64,000 bases of DNA from Sphingobacterium mizutaii. Its GTDB lineage: Bacteria > Bacteroidota > Bacteroidia > Sphingobacteriales > Sphingobacteriaceae. The notes under the pieces are model-generated. The model was not told the origin of the DNA. It worked only from the letters and a program-made list of their open reading frames with translations, and ran no database searches. This document shows positions 32,314 to 40,932 of this stretch, one piece after another; positions within the stretch are counted from its first letter, which is position 1; each line of letters starts with the position of its first letter. A program made the translations under genes and the position numbers. Location of the stretch: NCBI RefSeq assembly GCF_900187125.1, contig NZ_LT906468.1:4092001-4156000 (forward strand). Direction: 5' to 3'.

Positions 32314-33558
32314 TTAAACTGATTTCATACGTGGTTTTTCATCTTTCAACCCTTCTGGGGTCAAACTAGGCAACAGTTTTTCTGTACGATCAAACAGCGT
32401 CACCATAAAACTTCTAAAAAGCAACATGGCAGATGGATAGCGCTCGACCAACATGGAAAATAAACTTACTGGGCGGAAAGGAATATCCCCAATCCCATCC
32501 TTATCCAGATCATAGCCTTCATATTTATCCCAATAATTATTTTCAAAATTGTTAAGGGTCAACGTTCCATTGGTTGCCACATCAAATGTGTTTTGCAAGA
32601 AATTATTATTCTTAAAATCATTGTCCATACAACTCGCCTGGATTTTTACGCTCCATCCATTTCCTTGAAAAAGGTTGTTCTCGATTTGGATCCTATTGGA
32701 ACCTTCCATAAAAATTCCGGCGGTATTGCGATCAAATGTATTGTTGATTATTTTACTGTCTGATATATCTTTTAGGAGCAGACCATAAGCGGAATCCCCC
32801 CAGTTTTCTTCAAATTTATTGTTCTCCATATGTACATTCTTGGTGTACATAACGGCCACTCCGGCACCATTTGCCCGGAATATGTTTTCTATATAGCTGT
32901 TGTCATGTGAAAACATGAAATGCAGGCCATATCTCAGGTTGCCCTCTGAGCGGTTTTTGTTGACATGGGTATGGGTTACAAATTCTAGATAGATGCCATC
33001 CCGATGTCCTAAGATCTCATTGTTCTCAATGAGTAGGCTGTCCGATTTCCAACCATGGATACCGTTTCCGATCAATTGTTCGGCCGTTCCATAAGCCTGG
33101 ATCTTGTTACCCCTGATCTCCAGATGTTTGGAGTTTTGGGAATAGACCCCAAAGAAATTATCATCCAATACATTGTTGATAATGTTGACATGATGGGTAT
33201 TGTAAATCTTTATTCCCGCTACATCATTGATGGAGGAATGTCCAGAGCCCTTGATCTTAAATCCTTGAATATGGACAAAGGGTGATTTTACGGAGATTGG
33301 CTCATGTTTTTTCTCTCCATCCAATGTCGGCATGCCCTCACCGATCAGGCTGATAGCTTTGTCGATGATAATATTTCCCTCCTTATAGGTTCCAGATTGA
33401 ACCAGTACGGTATCGCCTTTTTTTGCCAGGGCAATCCCTTGTTTTATGGATGTCACCGAATGATTTTTGCCTACTTTAATGGTAGTGGCATGAGACATGC
33501 CACCTACCATAAATAAACAAATCAACGCACTAAATATCTTCCAAACTGATCTTCCCAT
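32314..33558 (-). CDS. nosD: Periplasmic copper-site maturation protein NosD
   Basis: 414 residues with a Sec leader ending near MSHATT and a right-handed beta-helix of CASH/NosD repeats (HVNIINNVLDDNFFGVYSQN, HLEIRGNKIQ, SLLIENNEILGHRDGIYLEF, NVHMENNKFEENWGDSAYG). It ends NNYWDKYEGYDLDKDGIGDI and a tail anchored near LVERYPSAMLLFRSFM. It cooperates with NosFY in CuZ assembly of N2O reductase. The length suits the family. It starts 11 bases after the nosL stop. Confidence 0.92.
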   Translation of the reverse strand: MGRSVWKIFSALICLFMVGGMSHATTIKVGKNHSVTSIKQGIALAKKGDTVLVQSGTYKEGNIIIDKAISLIGEGMPTLDGEKKHEPISVKSPFVHIQGFKIKGSGHSSINDVAGIKIYNTHHVNIINNVLDDNFFGVYSQNSKHLEIRGNKIQAYGTAEQLIGNGIHGWKSDSLLIENNEILGHRDGIYLEFVTHTHVNKNRSEGNLRYGLHFMFSHDNSYIENIFRANGAGVAVMYTKNVHMENNKFEENWGDSAYGLLLKDISDSKIINNTFDRNTAGIFMEGSNRIQIENNLFQGNGWSVKIQASCMDNDFKNNNFLQNTFDVATNGTLTLNNFENNYWDKYEGYDLDKDGIGDIPFRPVSLFSMLVERYPSAMLLFRSFMVTLFDRTEKLLPSLTPEGLKDEKPRMKSV

Positions 33559-33568
33559 GATGCAGGTT

Positions 33569-34018
33569 TTATTTCCAAAGGTCTTCCCAACTAAGGGCGG
33601 TACCTCCTAATTCAGCTTTTGCCTTTTCCAGATCCTCTGTCTTTTCAAAGGCTGCAATATTTCCGCGCATAGGGCTTTTCAGCTCTTCGCTTTTCAAATA
33701 GAACATCTTGTCTGCTGGCAACAATTTATTACTGCTATAATCCGGTAAAAAATAGGCTGCAACCTCTTCCTTTTTCACGTTGCTTTCCTTCACAAAGGAA
33801 ATCATGCATTGTACATCGTCGAAATTGTAAACACGTCCTTTTTTAGTCTGCAACTGTGTGCCAAATCGAGCATCGCTAATGGTCATCTTGCAATAAGCAC
33901 ATTGTTCAGAGCCATATTTTATGGGCTTTGGTTCACTATTGCCTTGACATGCTTGCAATCCAAACATGATCAGAAGGACACTGCTCAAGCAGATAAGAAA
34001 TATCTTAGTTCTGTTCAT
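33569..34018 (-). CDS. nosL: Copper chaperone lipoprotein NosL
   Basis: The ATG at 34018 gives 149 residues with lipobox LQAC (Cys24). Translation from the upstream in-frame codon at 34111 would read through a hydrophobic stretch not seen in the family. The metal motif CAYCKM is at 40-45, followed by ISDARFGTQLQ, KKGRVYNFDDVQCM and LPADKMFYLKSEELKSPMRG, all typical of NosL. It delivers Cu(I) to NosZ. It overlaps the upstream membrane-protein gene by 14 bases. Confidence 0.92.
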   Translation of the reverse strand: MNRTKIFLICLSSVLLIMFGLQACQGNSEPKPIKYGSEQCAYCKMTISDARFGTQLQTKKGRVYNFDDVQCMISFVKESNVKKEEVAAYFLPDYSSNKLLPADKMFYLKSEELKSPMRGNIAAFEKTEDLEKAKAELGGTALSWEDLWK

Positions 34019-34616
34019 TTTTAAGTTTTTTAGAAGTTTTCGTTTTGCGCCATTCTTGAATGACACAAAAAGCCAAAATAATTCCGCAAAGGATAAAAAT
34101 CCAACCACCAATATCGGGAACGGAATAAGCTCCGAAATTCAACAGCTTTTTATAGCCGATCAATGGAGGAGTATAGGACATACCTGGTACTTTGATCGGT
34201 GCATTCGGGTCAAGGTTATGTCCATAGTTGTACTCCCAAACATAGAAGTCTACCATGGCTACGATCCCAAATAGCAAGAATGCTCCAAATAAATAGTATA
34301 CCCACTTTCTTTTGTTGGCAAGACCGACAACGGTAAAGGCCAATGCAAAGAATCCAATGATATAAGGAAGGACTGTGAATTCCTTAAAATCCTCCTTATG
34401 TAGGGTTTTCATGCCGATATAATGGTTCAATCCGTTGATGATATCCACCTGTCCAGACAATTTATGGCTGAATATCTGCAGTTCCAACCCTTCTGGGTAT
34501 TGAGCTGCATCCAGCTCAATACGCCAAATCGGAAGGAAGATGACTGCTACTAAAGCCAGGCCGCATAGTACCAATAAGACACGGTGCAAGACTGACAAGT
34601 TGTTTGTAGATTTCAT
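34005..34616 (-). CDS. Integral membrane protein of the nos cluster
   Basis: 203 residues with about five membrane helices and a periplasmic loop after the first (PIWRIELDAAQYPEGLELQI). Conserved-looking stretches are NGLNHYIGMKTLHKEDFKEF and VWEYNYGHNLDPNAPIKVPG. It stands between nosZ and nosL in the same direction, the position often held by NosB-type membrane proteins in clade II clusters. I cannot confirm homology, so no symbol is given. It probably serves NosZ maturation or electron supply. Confidence 0.7.
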   Translation of the reverse strand: MKSTNNLSVLHRVLLVLCGLALVAVIFLPIWRIELDAAQYPEGLELQIFSHKLSGQVDIINGLNHYIGMKTLHKEDFKEFTVLPYIIGFFALAFTVVGLANKRKWVYYLFGAFLLFGIVAMVDFYVWEYNYGHNLDPNAPIKVPGMSYTPPLIGYKKLLNFGAYSVPDIGGWIFILCGIILAFCVIQEWRKTKTSKKLKNEQN

Positions 34617-34628
34617 CTCTATGTAGCT

Positions 34629-36617
34629 TTAGTTAGTACTCTCTTTAGGCATGTTTGTGCCTACGCTGTAGGTCAACGGAACATTATTTCCTTTCTTCGA
34701 AATACGGATATAACCTTGCATTTCTTGGTGCAATGCACTACAGAAGTCCGTACAATAGAATGGGAACACACCAACACGGTCTGGTACCCATTTTAAGGTC
34801 TGGGTTTCTCCTGGCATAACCAAAAGCTCGCCATTTTTGGCTCCTTTTACGGCAAATCCATGGGGCATATCCCAGTCTTGCTCAATATTGGTTACGTGGA
34901 AATAGACCTCATCGCCTAATTGAACACCCTCAATATTGTCAGGTGCAAAGTGGGAACGGATAGAAGTTAGGTAAACATGGATCTGGTTACCCTTACGTTC
35001 TACGCGAGCTTCACTCTCTCCTTTTGTAGCATATGGATTCGTATTTTCTTCGATTTTGAAGATCTTAACGCTCTTGTCTACGACTTTGTCTGCCTTGATC
35101 GCTTGCGCATAGTGCGGCTCACCGATTGTAGGGAAGTCCAAGATCAACTGCATCTTGTCTCCTGAAATATCAAAGATCTGCGCACTTTGTGACAATTCAG
35201 GTCCTGTAGGAAGGAAACGGTCTTTTGTAATCTTGTTATAAGCAACCACATATTTTCCATACGGATTTTTGGTATCACCACCAGGGATCATCAAGTGACC
35301 TGTTGAATAATAAGTGGGAACACGGTCAATAACTTTCAAAGTCTTCACATTCCATTTCACCAATTCTGAGGAAACGAAGAATGAAGTGATCGCATTTCCT
35401 TTTTCATCAAACTCAGTGTGCAATGGACCTAAACCTGGTTTTTCAACCTCGCCATGTAATGCTGCTTCATATTTAATGATTGGAATACCACCAAATTCAC
35501 CTTCGAATTGTTTTCCAGCAATCGCTTTTTGGATTTTATCGAATGAGAATACTGGAATTAAAGCGGCAAGTTTACCTGAACCTACAATATATTCACCCGT
35601 AGGGTCAACGTCTACACCGTGAGGTGATTTAGGACAAGGGATATAGTAACACAATCCTTCTAACTCTTCTGCCTTCAAGACGATAGTTTCCGTTTTGAAT
35701 TCAGTAGAAGAAGTATGTGATTTTTCATCATACTTGTTGTGGGCATATTTCAGACCAGTAACCTTTTTACCTTTACCAGCTTTTAAATATTCCTCTGCTT
35801 TTTTCCAGTTTACTGCTAAAACAAAGTCTTTGTCATTTTTAGACGCATTTACCTCTAACAAGGTGTTTGCTTGTTCAGTGTTATAGGTAGAGAAGAAGAA
35901 CCAACCATGAGATACACCTTTACCAGCACGACTTAAATCGTAGTTGACACCCGGTGTTTCAATCTGGAAGGATAATTCCATGTTTCCACTCTCTTTATCT
36001 ACACTGACAAAGCTCAATGAACCACGGAAATTCTGCTTGAAGGTATTGATTGGCACATCGCCACCTTCACCATCTAATGGAACAGAAAAACGTGTCCCTG
36101 CTACCACATACTCTGTATTTTCTGTGATATAAGGTGAAGAGTGGTTACCACCACTGTTCGGCAATTCAAGGATCTCTGCTGTACGGAAGGTAGTCAAGTC
36201 GATACGCGCAATACGTGGTGTATTGTTGGCATTGGCAAATACCCAACGACCGTCATAGTTACCGTCGGTTTTTGATAATTGAACGTGGTGCAAATCATCC
36301 CAAGGCACATTACCATGGGAAGTTTCCAGCATAGGTTTCGTTTCTTCACTGAATCCCCATCCTTTTTCAGGATCCACAGAGAATACCGGGATGACCCTTA
36401 ACAGACGTCCTGAAGGCAGTCCGTATACAGACATCTGTCCGCTGAAACCACCGGATACGAAGTTGTAAAACTCATCGTATTTCCCTGGAGCGACATAGGT
36501 CTTTTCTGCGGCATTACCACTGACAGCTTCACCCGCCCCTTTGGGCTTACAAGCTTGGAATGAAGTGAGCAGCGTGGCCACAGCAATCCCTGATAGAAAA
36601 TATTTTTTAAATTCCAT
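34629..36617 (-). CDS. nosZ: Nitrous oxide reductase, clade II type
   Basis: 662 residues; it reduces N2O to N2 with electrons from cytochrome c. The leader is Sec/lipoprotein-like (LLTSFQAC, Cys23) and has no twin-arginine motif, as in clade II enzymes. The seven-bladed CuZ propeller has the first His pair in DDLHH (110-111) and others in GNHSSPY and SHGWFFFSTYN, SPHGVDVDPTGEY and GPLHTEFD. The cupredoxin domain carries the CuA motif CTDFCSALHQEM (622-633). It is second in the operon, after the cytochrome c gene. It appears complete. Confidence 0.96.
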   Translation of the reverse strand: MEFKKYFLSGIAVATLLTSFQACKPKGAGEAVSGNAAEKTYVAPGKYDEFYNFVSGGFSGQMSVYGLPSGRLLRVIPVFSVDPEKGWGFSEETKPMLETSHGNVPWDDLHHVQLSKTDGNYDGRWVFANANNTPRIARIDLTTFRTAEILELPNSGGNHSSPYITENTEYVVAGTRFSVPLDGEGGDVPINTFKQNFRGSLSFVSVDKESGNMELSFQIETPGVNYDLSRAGKGVSHGWFFFSTYNTEQANTLLEVNASKNDKDFVLAVNWKKAEEYLKAGKGKKVTGLKYAHNKYDEKSHTSSTEFKTETIVLKAEELEGLCYYIPCPKSPHGVDVDPTGEYIVGSGKLAALIPVFSFDKIQKAIAGKQFEGEFGGIPIIKYEAALHGEVEKPGLGPLHTEFDEKGNAITSFFVSSELVKWNVKTLKVIDRVPTYYSTGHLMIPGGDTKNPYGKYVVAYNKITKDRFLPTGPELSQSAQIFDISGDKMQLILDFPTIGEPHYAQAIKADKVVDKSVKIFKIEENTNPYATKGESEARVERKGNQIHVYLTSIRSHFAPDNIEGVQLGDEVYFHVTNIEQDWDMPHGFAVKGAKNGELLVMPGETQTLKWVPDRVGVFPFYCTDFCSALHQEMQGYIRISKKGNNVPLTYSVGTNMPKESTN

Positions 36618-36653
36618 TATAGTATGATTTAGATATAATAACTTGCTTTCGAA

Positions 36654-37142
36654 TTATTTCACACCATCATTTTGACGCATAAATTCCAAGATTTTGCGGG
36701 CATCATCGTCTGTTAAGTTTTGGTTAGGCATACGCACTAAACACAATTCCAATTGCGCTTGCAACTCAGGGTCTTTATCCAACATCGCATCTGGGTTGGT
36801 AATAAAGTTCATGATCCATTCTGGTTTTCTACGTTCTGAAACGCCTTTCCATCCTGGTCCAACCAATTTCTCATCGGTCATCTTGTGGCATGATGCACAT
36901 TTTAGATCTACAATGGTCTTGCCTGCTTCAGCCATCGCTACATCTAGCTTGGCTCCTAGGTCAACTGTTGTAAATTTTCCTTCTCCGCGGTTAGGGTCAT
37001 AGGAGCTTGCGTCAGTACCAGCATCGCTAGATGCGGCGGCTGTTTCCTCTGGGAAGGACCGTTCTGATTTTTGCTCACTATTGTTTGATGAACAGGCGTA
37101 TATGAACATGGCCATCAAAACGAGTACGGTTAATTTTTTCAT
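36654..37142 (-). CDS. Monoheme cytochrome c lipoprotein
   Basis: 162 residues with lipobox FIYAC (Cys17), an acidic Ser/Asp-rich linker, and one heme site CASCH at 82-86 followed by KMTDEKLVGPGWKGV. A distal methionine is available in LVRMPNQNLTDDDA. It is the first gene of the leftward nos operon, 36 bases before nosZ, and is the likely electron donor to NosZ. Confidence 0.88.
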   Translation of the reverse strand: MKKLTVLVLMAMFIYACSSNNSEQKSERSFPEETAAASSDAGTDASSYDPNRGEGKFTTVDLGAKLDVAMAEAGKTIVDLKCASCHKMTDEKLVGPGWKGVSERRKPEWIMNFITNPDAMLDKDPELQAQLELCLVRMPNQNLTDDDARKILEFMRQNDGVK

Positions 37143-37192
37143 AGTTTCTTAGATTTTTGAATTCAATCAATGATTGTGTATTATGTTTATTA

Positions 37193-37200
37193 CAAAGGTA
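37193..37200 (-). promoter_or_regulatory. -7 element (TACCTTTG) of the cytochrome c-nosZ operon
   Basis: An exact TAnnTTTG match on the minus strand, 51 bases before the cytochrome start. No TTTG lies at -33 distance. The element begins 30.5 bases from the centre of the palindrome 37221-37240, implying an activator-dependent promoter. Confidence 0.5.
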
Positions 37201-37220
37201 CCGGCAAGCTCGAGGCTAAT

Positions 37221-37240
37221 TTTATGAGGCTAATCATAAA
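37221..37240. promoter_or_regulatory. Crp/Fnr-type palindrome upstream of the nosZ operon
   Basis: TTTATGA-GGCTAA-TCATAAA: 7-base perfect arms with a 6-base spacer. The same arms, length and AGG spacer start recur at 25403-25422 before nrdD. The position relative to the -7 element fits class II activation. A Crp/Fnr family gene lies immediately to the right. Confidence 0.6.
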
Positions 37241-37314
37241 TTATTGATTAACAGTATTGATCTATGGGAATTAGCATCCCATCCCCTTGACACTTAGAGA
37301 ATTAAGTCTAATTT

Positions 37315-37326
37315 TGATTCTAATCA
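37315..37326. promoter_or_regulatory. Short palindrome TGATTCTAATCA in the divergent nos/crp gap
   Basis: Perfect 5-base arms around CT, centred about 51 bases upstream of the TAGATTTG element of the regulator gene. It could be a second operator. It does not match the TTTATG/CATAAA site. The remainder of the 267-base gap holds a direct repeat of GAGGCTAAT (37212 and 37226). Confidence 0.3.
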
Positions 37327-37371
37327 CTATTTTGAGTGACCACCATCAACTATGAAAAACGTCTTTCTAGA

Positions 37372-37379
37372 TAGATTTG
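37372..37379 (+). promoter_or_regulatory. -7 element (TAGATTTG) of the Crp/Fnr gene
   Basis: An exact TAnnTTTG match 31 bases upstream of the regulator ATG. No clear -33 TTTG is at the right distance. Confidence 0.4.
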
Positions 37380-37410
37380 CCTTAAATAGAAAGACAAAAA
37401 AAACAAGGAT

Positions 37411-38034
37411 ATGATCCCATCCGAGTTACTTATTGAAAAAGGCGCAACCGTTAAAAAAGTGGAAAGCGCTGAAGTGATATTCCATGAGAATAGTCCTTCG
37501 AATTTCTATTATCAAGTGATCAGTGGCCGTGTCAGGGTATGCAACTTCCTTCCCGATGGGAAAGAAGTACTGCAAAAGGTCGTTTGTGCTGGCGAGGGAT
37601 TTGGGGAGGTTGCCATACTTGATAACGGTTTCCATGTAGCTTCTGCCATCGCAGATAAACCATGTACCATGCTAAAGCTATCTTCGAGCGCATTTATGGA
37701 AATCTTAAAAGATTACCATAGCTTCATGCTCTTGGTGACCCAGCGAATCGCAAGGGAACTTCGGTTCAAGCTCTTCATGACCAAAATGATCTGCAGCTAT
37801 TCGCCTGAGGAAATCCTCTTCCATCTGCTCAACAAATTAAACGATGAAAACAAATTGATCTGTGGGGAATGCCATCGCTTAATGTTGACCCGACAGCAAC
37901 TGGCGAATATGACCGGATTAAGAGTGGAGACGATAATCCGTGCGATGAAGAACCTAGAAAAGGAAGATAAATTGACCATTGTCAAAGGAAAGGTCTTCAT
38001 TCCGAGTTATTGCACCGGAAAGGTTGAAGGCTAA
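37411..38034 (+). CDS. Crp/Fnr family transcriptional regulator
   Basis: 207 residues. The N-terminal cyclic-nucleotide-binding fold (about 18-115) has NFYYQVISGRVRVCNFLPDG and GEGFGEVAILDNGFHVASAI. A long dimerisation helix is followed by a winged helix-turn-helix (about 150-200: MLTRQQLANMTGLRVETIIR). It lacks the N-terminal cysteine cluster of FNR, so direct oxygen sensing by an Fe-S cluster of that kind is not supported. Other cysteines exist (MICSYS, LICGECH) and could bind a cofactor. It is divergent from the nos operon and probably regulates it and nrdD. Confidence 0.9.
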   Translation: MIPSELLIEKGATVKKVESAEVIFHENSPSNFYYQVISGRVRVCNFLPDGKEVLQKVVCAGEGFGEVAILDNGFHVASAIADKPCTMLKLSSSAFMEILKDYHSFMLLVTQRIARELRFKLFMTKMICSYSPEEILFHLLNKLNDENKLICGECHRLMLTRQQLANMTGLRVETIIRAMKNLEKEDKLTIVKGKVFIPSYCTGKVEG

Positions 38035-38052
38035 TTAGCTTAGAAAAAAGGA

Positions 38053-39321
38053 ATGACAGCTACTCTCAAATATAATTCTGCTAAGGATTGGACTCTGTTA
38101 ACCATGTTCAGTTTTCTGATCGTGGGTATTTACGGTCTATTGATGCGCCTTAAATTCCTTTTCCCTCTACCCTTTCTGGAACAAAAAAACCTGATGCATG
38201 CGCATTCACACTTTGCCTTTTCAGGTTGGGTCTCACAGGCGATCATGATTTTCTTGATCCTGATCGTTACTGGAAACAACATAGAAAAGAGCCTTCCCAA
38301 AACTTATAGAAATATCCTGTTCGCCAATTTTTTGGCTTCCTTAGGCATGCTGATTTCATTTACCATAATGGGTTATGCTTTTCTATCCATCAGCTTCTCT
38401 ACCTGTGTGGTATTGGTATCCTATTGGTTTGCAGTGGTCATCTGGAAAGACTTGAATAAATCCGCTATACCAAAAGCCATATCGATCCTGATCAAAGCCG
38501 CTGTTATATATAATGTGCTCTCTTCGATAGGAACATTTGCCTTAGTTTACCTGAAAATTACCCATCAACTAGATCCATTGAAACAATTGGCATCGGTCTA
38601 TTTCTACCTGCATTTCCAATACAATGGCTGGTTCTTCTTTGGTTGTTTTGGCTTATTGAACCATTGGATTTTCAAAAACTATGGACAGGGCATCATTTCC
38701 CCAAGGTTCTCTTGGGTATATATTTCAACGGTTGTTCCGGCTTATTTTCTCTCGGTACTATGGTGGAAAGGATTCCCAAATTGGCTCTATGGATTATTGT
38801 TACTCACCGTATTGGTACAGATCTTTCTATGGGCTAAATTCCTTGTCAAATTCTTTGCTGCTAAAAAGAAAACAGAGGCGTTACGGCTAAGTAAAATAGT
38901 TTTTATCCTGTGGACCTGTGTGGCATTGGCTGTCTGTATCAAATTGATCCTTCAAGCGATATCGATTATCCCAGCCCTTAGCCAATTAGTCTATGGTTTC
39001 AGGCCTATTGTCATTGCCTATCTGCACTTGGTTTTATTGGTCATCATCTCCTTATTTTTATTGGGTTATGCCTTCAATAGCCAGGCTTTAAAAATGAACA
39101 AAGGCATCGAAAAAGCTGTCTATGGCTTATTGCTTGGGATATTCCTGAATGAATTTGTTTTAATGATCCAAGGAATAGGGGGGCTTATGCGGCATAGTTT
39201 TCCAATGACTCACGAAATCCTCGGGATTGCTGCTATAATTATTGTCATCAGCCTCTGCCTGATTATCCATAAACAGATCTTCTGTTCCTCAAAAGTAGAA
39301 TCACAGGAGAAAATTGAATAA
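38053..39321 (+). CDS. Polytopic membrane protein, heme-copper oxidase I-like
   Basis: 422 residues with about twelve membrane helices. An early histidine cluster (KNLMHAHSHFAFSGWVSQAI) and a later one (SVYFYLHFQYNGWFFFGCFG), plus HEILGIAAI near the end, recall the heme helices of NorB/oxidase-like proteins. It follows the Crp/Fnr gene by 18 bases and is probably cotranscribed. It may be a distant relative of the protein at 28633-29904, which has HAHAGLAGWF in a similar place. The function is unknown. Confidence 0.65.
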   Translation: MTATLKYNSAKDWTLLTMFSFLIVGIYGLLMRLKFLFPLPFLEQKNLMHAHSHFAFSGWVSQAIMIFLILIVTGNNIEKSLPKTYRNILFANFLASLGMLISFTIMGYAFLSISFSTCVVLVSYWFAVVIWKDLNKSAIPKAISILIKAAVIYNVLSSIGTFALVYLKITHQLDPLKQLASVYFYLHFQYNGWFFFGCFGLLNHWIFKNYGQGIISPRFSWVYISTVVPAYFLSVLWWKGFPNWLYGLLLLTVLVQIFLWAKFLVKFFAAKKKTEALRLSKIVFILWTCVALAVCIKLILQAISIIPALSQLVYGFRPIVIAYLHLVLLVIISLFLLGYAFNSQALKMNKGIEKAVYGLLLGIFLNEFVLMIQGIGGLMRHSFPMTHEILGIAAIIIVISLCLIIHKQIFCSSKVESQEKIE

Positions 39322-39486
39322 AGAATAGCAGCTCTATAAAGGATAATATTTTGGCTATTCCGATTAAGTCGCTTTTCTCAATAAGAGTTTGACTTCATTC
39401 GAGACACAATTTGAAATTTCCGAATATGGCTCGAATAAGAGCAAAGCCAAACCAGAAGCACCTTATCAATTTTAAAAGAATTAGAG

Positions 39487-39520
39487 GGTAAAATTGACAG
39501 CTACAAATGGTCATTTTACC
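39487..39520. repeat. Imperfect inverted repeat between genes
   Basis: GGTAAAATTGAC and GTCATTTTACC pair over 11 bases with one bulge around an 11-base loop. It lies 53 bases upstream of the small ORF at 39574, in a 252-base gap without any recognised gene. It could be an operator or a 5'-leader hairpin. Confidence 0.35.
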
Positions 39521-39573
39521 TAATGGAAATGGATAAAATTAATTTAAATTTCCCTTCGTAAAGCAGGTTAGAT

Positions 39574-39876
39574 ATGGAAAACAAGAATTATCCTGTGCTT
39601 TTGGTTGCTGATAAGCTTCACTTGGAAGAAGTCTCGGAATACAAGACCGAGAAAGAACAATTTGAACAATTAGCCAACCATTTAGATGAATTGGTTTCCA
39701 CAAATTTCAATAAACTGATCAGTATCCTTTATCGAATCGATGTCTCCGAAGAAAGAGCAAGACGAGCACTAGCCGAAGAAGCAGGAATCAGATCCCCCGG
39801 ACATACCTTAGCCAGACTATTAATCGAACGTGAAGCTGAAAAAATCAAGTATAGGGAAATGTACAAGAAGAGTTAA
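39574..39876 (+). CDS. Conserved-looking hypothetical protein, 100 residues
   Basis: A soluble acidic protein with predicted helices throughout (EYKTEKEQFEQLANHLDELV, RIDVSEERARRALAEEAGIR, ARLLIEREAEKIKYREMYKK). No membrane segment, leader or known motif is present. The sequence has the look of a real gene: a good start, helical periodicity and no overlap with better frames. It converges on the propeller gene, with 2 bases between the stops. The function is unknown. Confidence 0.55.
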   Translation: MENKNYPVLLVADKLHLEEVSEYKTEKEQFEQLANHLDELVSTNFNKLISILYRIDVSEERARRALAEEAGIRSPGHTLARLLIEREAEKIKYREMYKKS

Positions 39877-39878
39877 AC

Positions 39879-40904
39879 CTAAACTCTATTCAACTTATAC
39901 GGAAAAACCTTTCCCGAAGCCCATTGCGCCACATATAAATTATCATCATCATCCACACATACATCATGAGGATGCACAAATATCTTGTCTTGTTGCTGCA
40001 TGGTCTTTAAGGCTCCGTTTTGATAGATCGGCTCTGTTCCGCCTATATTGCTGACCACCTTATTGTTTTTGTCCAGGATAGTCACAAAACCTGAACCTGC
40101 GACATCCATATTAGGGGATCGCAAAACTGCGGCATAGATATGGTTTCCTTTGATAACCGGTCTGCACACACATTCCCCCGGCAATTGAATAATCTCCTGC
40201 AATTTTCCAGCGGTATCAAATCGTTTGAAACAGTTTCTAGTTCGATCGGTGATCAAAAGGCTTTTTTTACCCTTTCTTTTATCAAAGGCAATCCCATGGG
40301 CATTATCCAGGAATTGGTCCCCTTCACCTCTACCACCAAAATGATTGATCAACTTTCCTTTGCTGTCATAGTGAAGGATATGCTGAGCACCATAACCATC
40401 GGCAATAAAGATATCGCCGTTATCATCAATTGCGGTTTCTGTTGGCACAAACTCTTCCTTTTTATTGTAAAGCCCAATGCCTAATGGCGCATCGATAGTC
40501 AATAGTACTTTTCCAGAAAGGCTGGTTTTATAGACTTGATGTTTATCGGTATCGGTGATATAAAGGTAATCGGTTCCATTTTCATTATGTAAGGTCAGTC
40601 CATGTCCTCCGGGGAAGTCATTTCCCCAGGATTCCAAAACCTTCCCATCCTTGTTGAATACAATGATGTTATTATTCACTTCATTGGTCAATAGGATGAT
40701 CCGTCCATTCTTATCCTGAACCATTTCATGGCAATCATTGACGGTTAACTTCGGGCCATGTTTAGTTGCCCAAGCAGTATCCAGACTGTATTTCATACGG
40801 TTATGTCCGTAGACAATATTTTTCGGTTTGGAAAACAAGTCTTTCATGATCAACAAGCTCCCTGTTAGGACTGAGGATTTTTGGATAAATGCTTTTCTGT
40901 TCAT
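39879..40904 (-). CDS. NHL-repeat six-bladed beta-propeller protein
   Basis: 341 residues with an exported N-terminus (NRKAFIQKSSVLTGSLLI) and NHL-type repeats: LTVNDCHEMVQDKNGRIILL, FPGGHGLTLHNENGTDYLYI, TETAIDDNGDIFIADGYGAQ, DNAHGIAFDKRKGKKSLLIT and HPHDVCVDDDDNLYVAQWAS. Peptidylglycine lyase-like and binding propellers share this pattern. It is the last gene of the leftward DUF1501/PSCyt cluster, so it probably binds or processes something in the periplasm for that cluster. Confidence 0.8.
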   Translation of the reverse strand: MNRKAFIQKSSVLTGSLLIMKDLFSKPKNIVYGHNRMKYSLDTAWATKHGPKLTVNDCHEMVQDKNGRIILLTNEVNNNIIVFNKDGKVLESWGNDFPGGHGLTLHNENGTDYLYITDTDKHQVYKTSLSGKVLLTIDAPLGIGLYNKKEEFVPTETAIDDNGDIFIADGYGAQHILHYDSKGKLINHFGGRGEGDQFLDNAHGIAFDKRKGKKSLLITDRTRNCFKRFDTAGKLQEIIQLPGECVCRPVIKGNHIYAAVLRSPNMDVAGSGFVTILDKNNKVVSNIGGTEPIYQNGALKTMQQQDKIFVHPHDVCVDDDDNLYVAQWASGKVFPYKLNRV

Positions 40905-40932
40905 TATGTAGATTTAAAGGTTTTCAACAATG

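Noticed and set aside
37331..37349. TTGA-N10-TCAA as an FNR box for the regulator gene
   Set aside because: The spacing is four bases too long for an FNR-type site, and the arms are only 4 bases.
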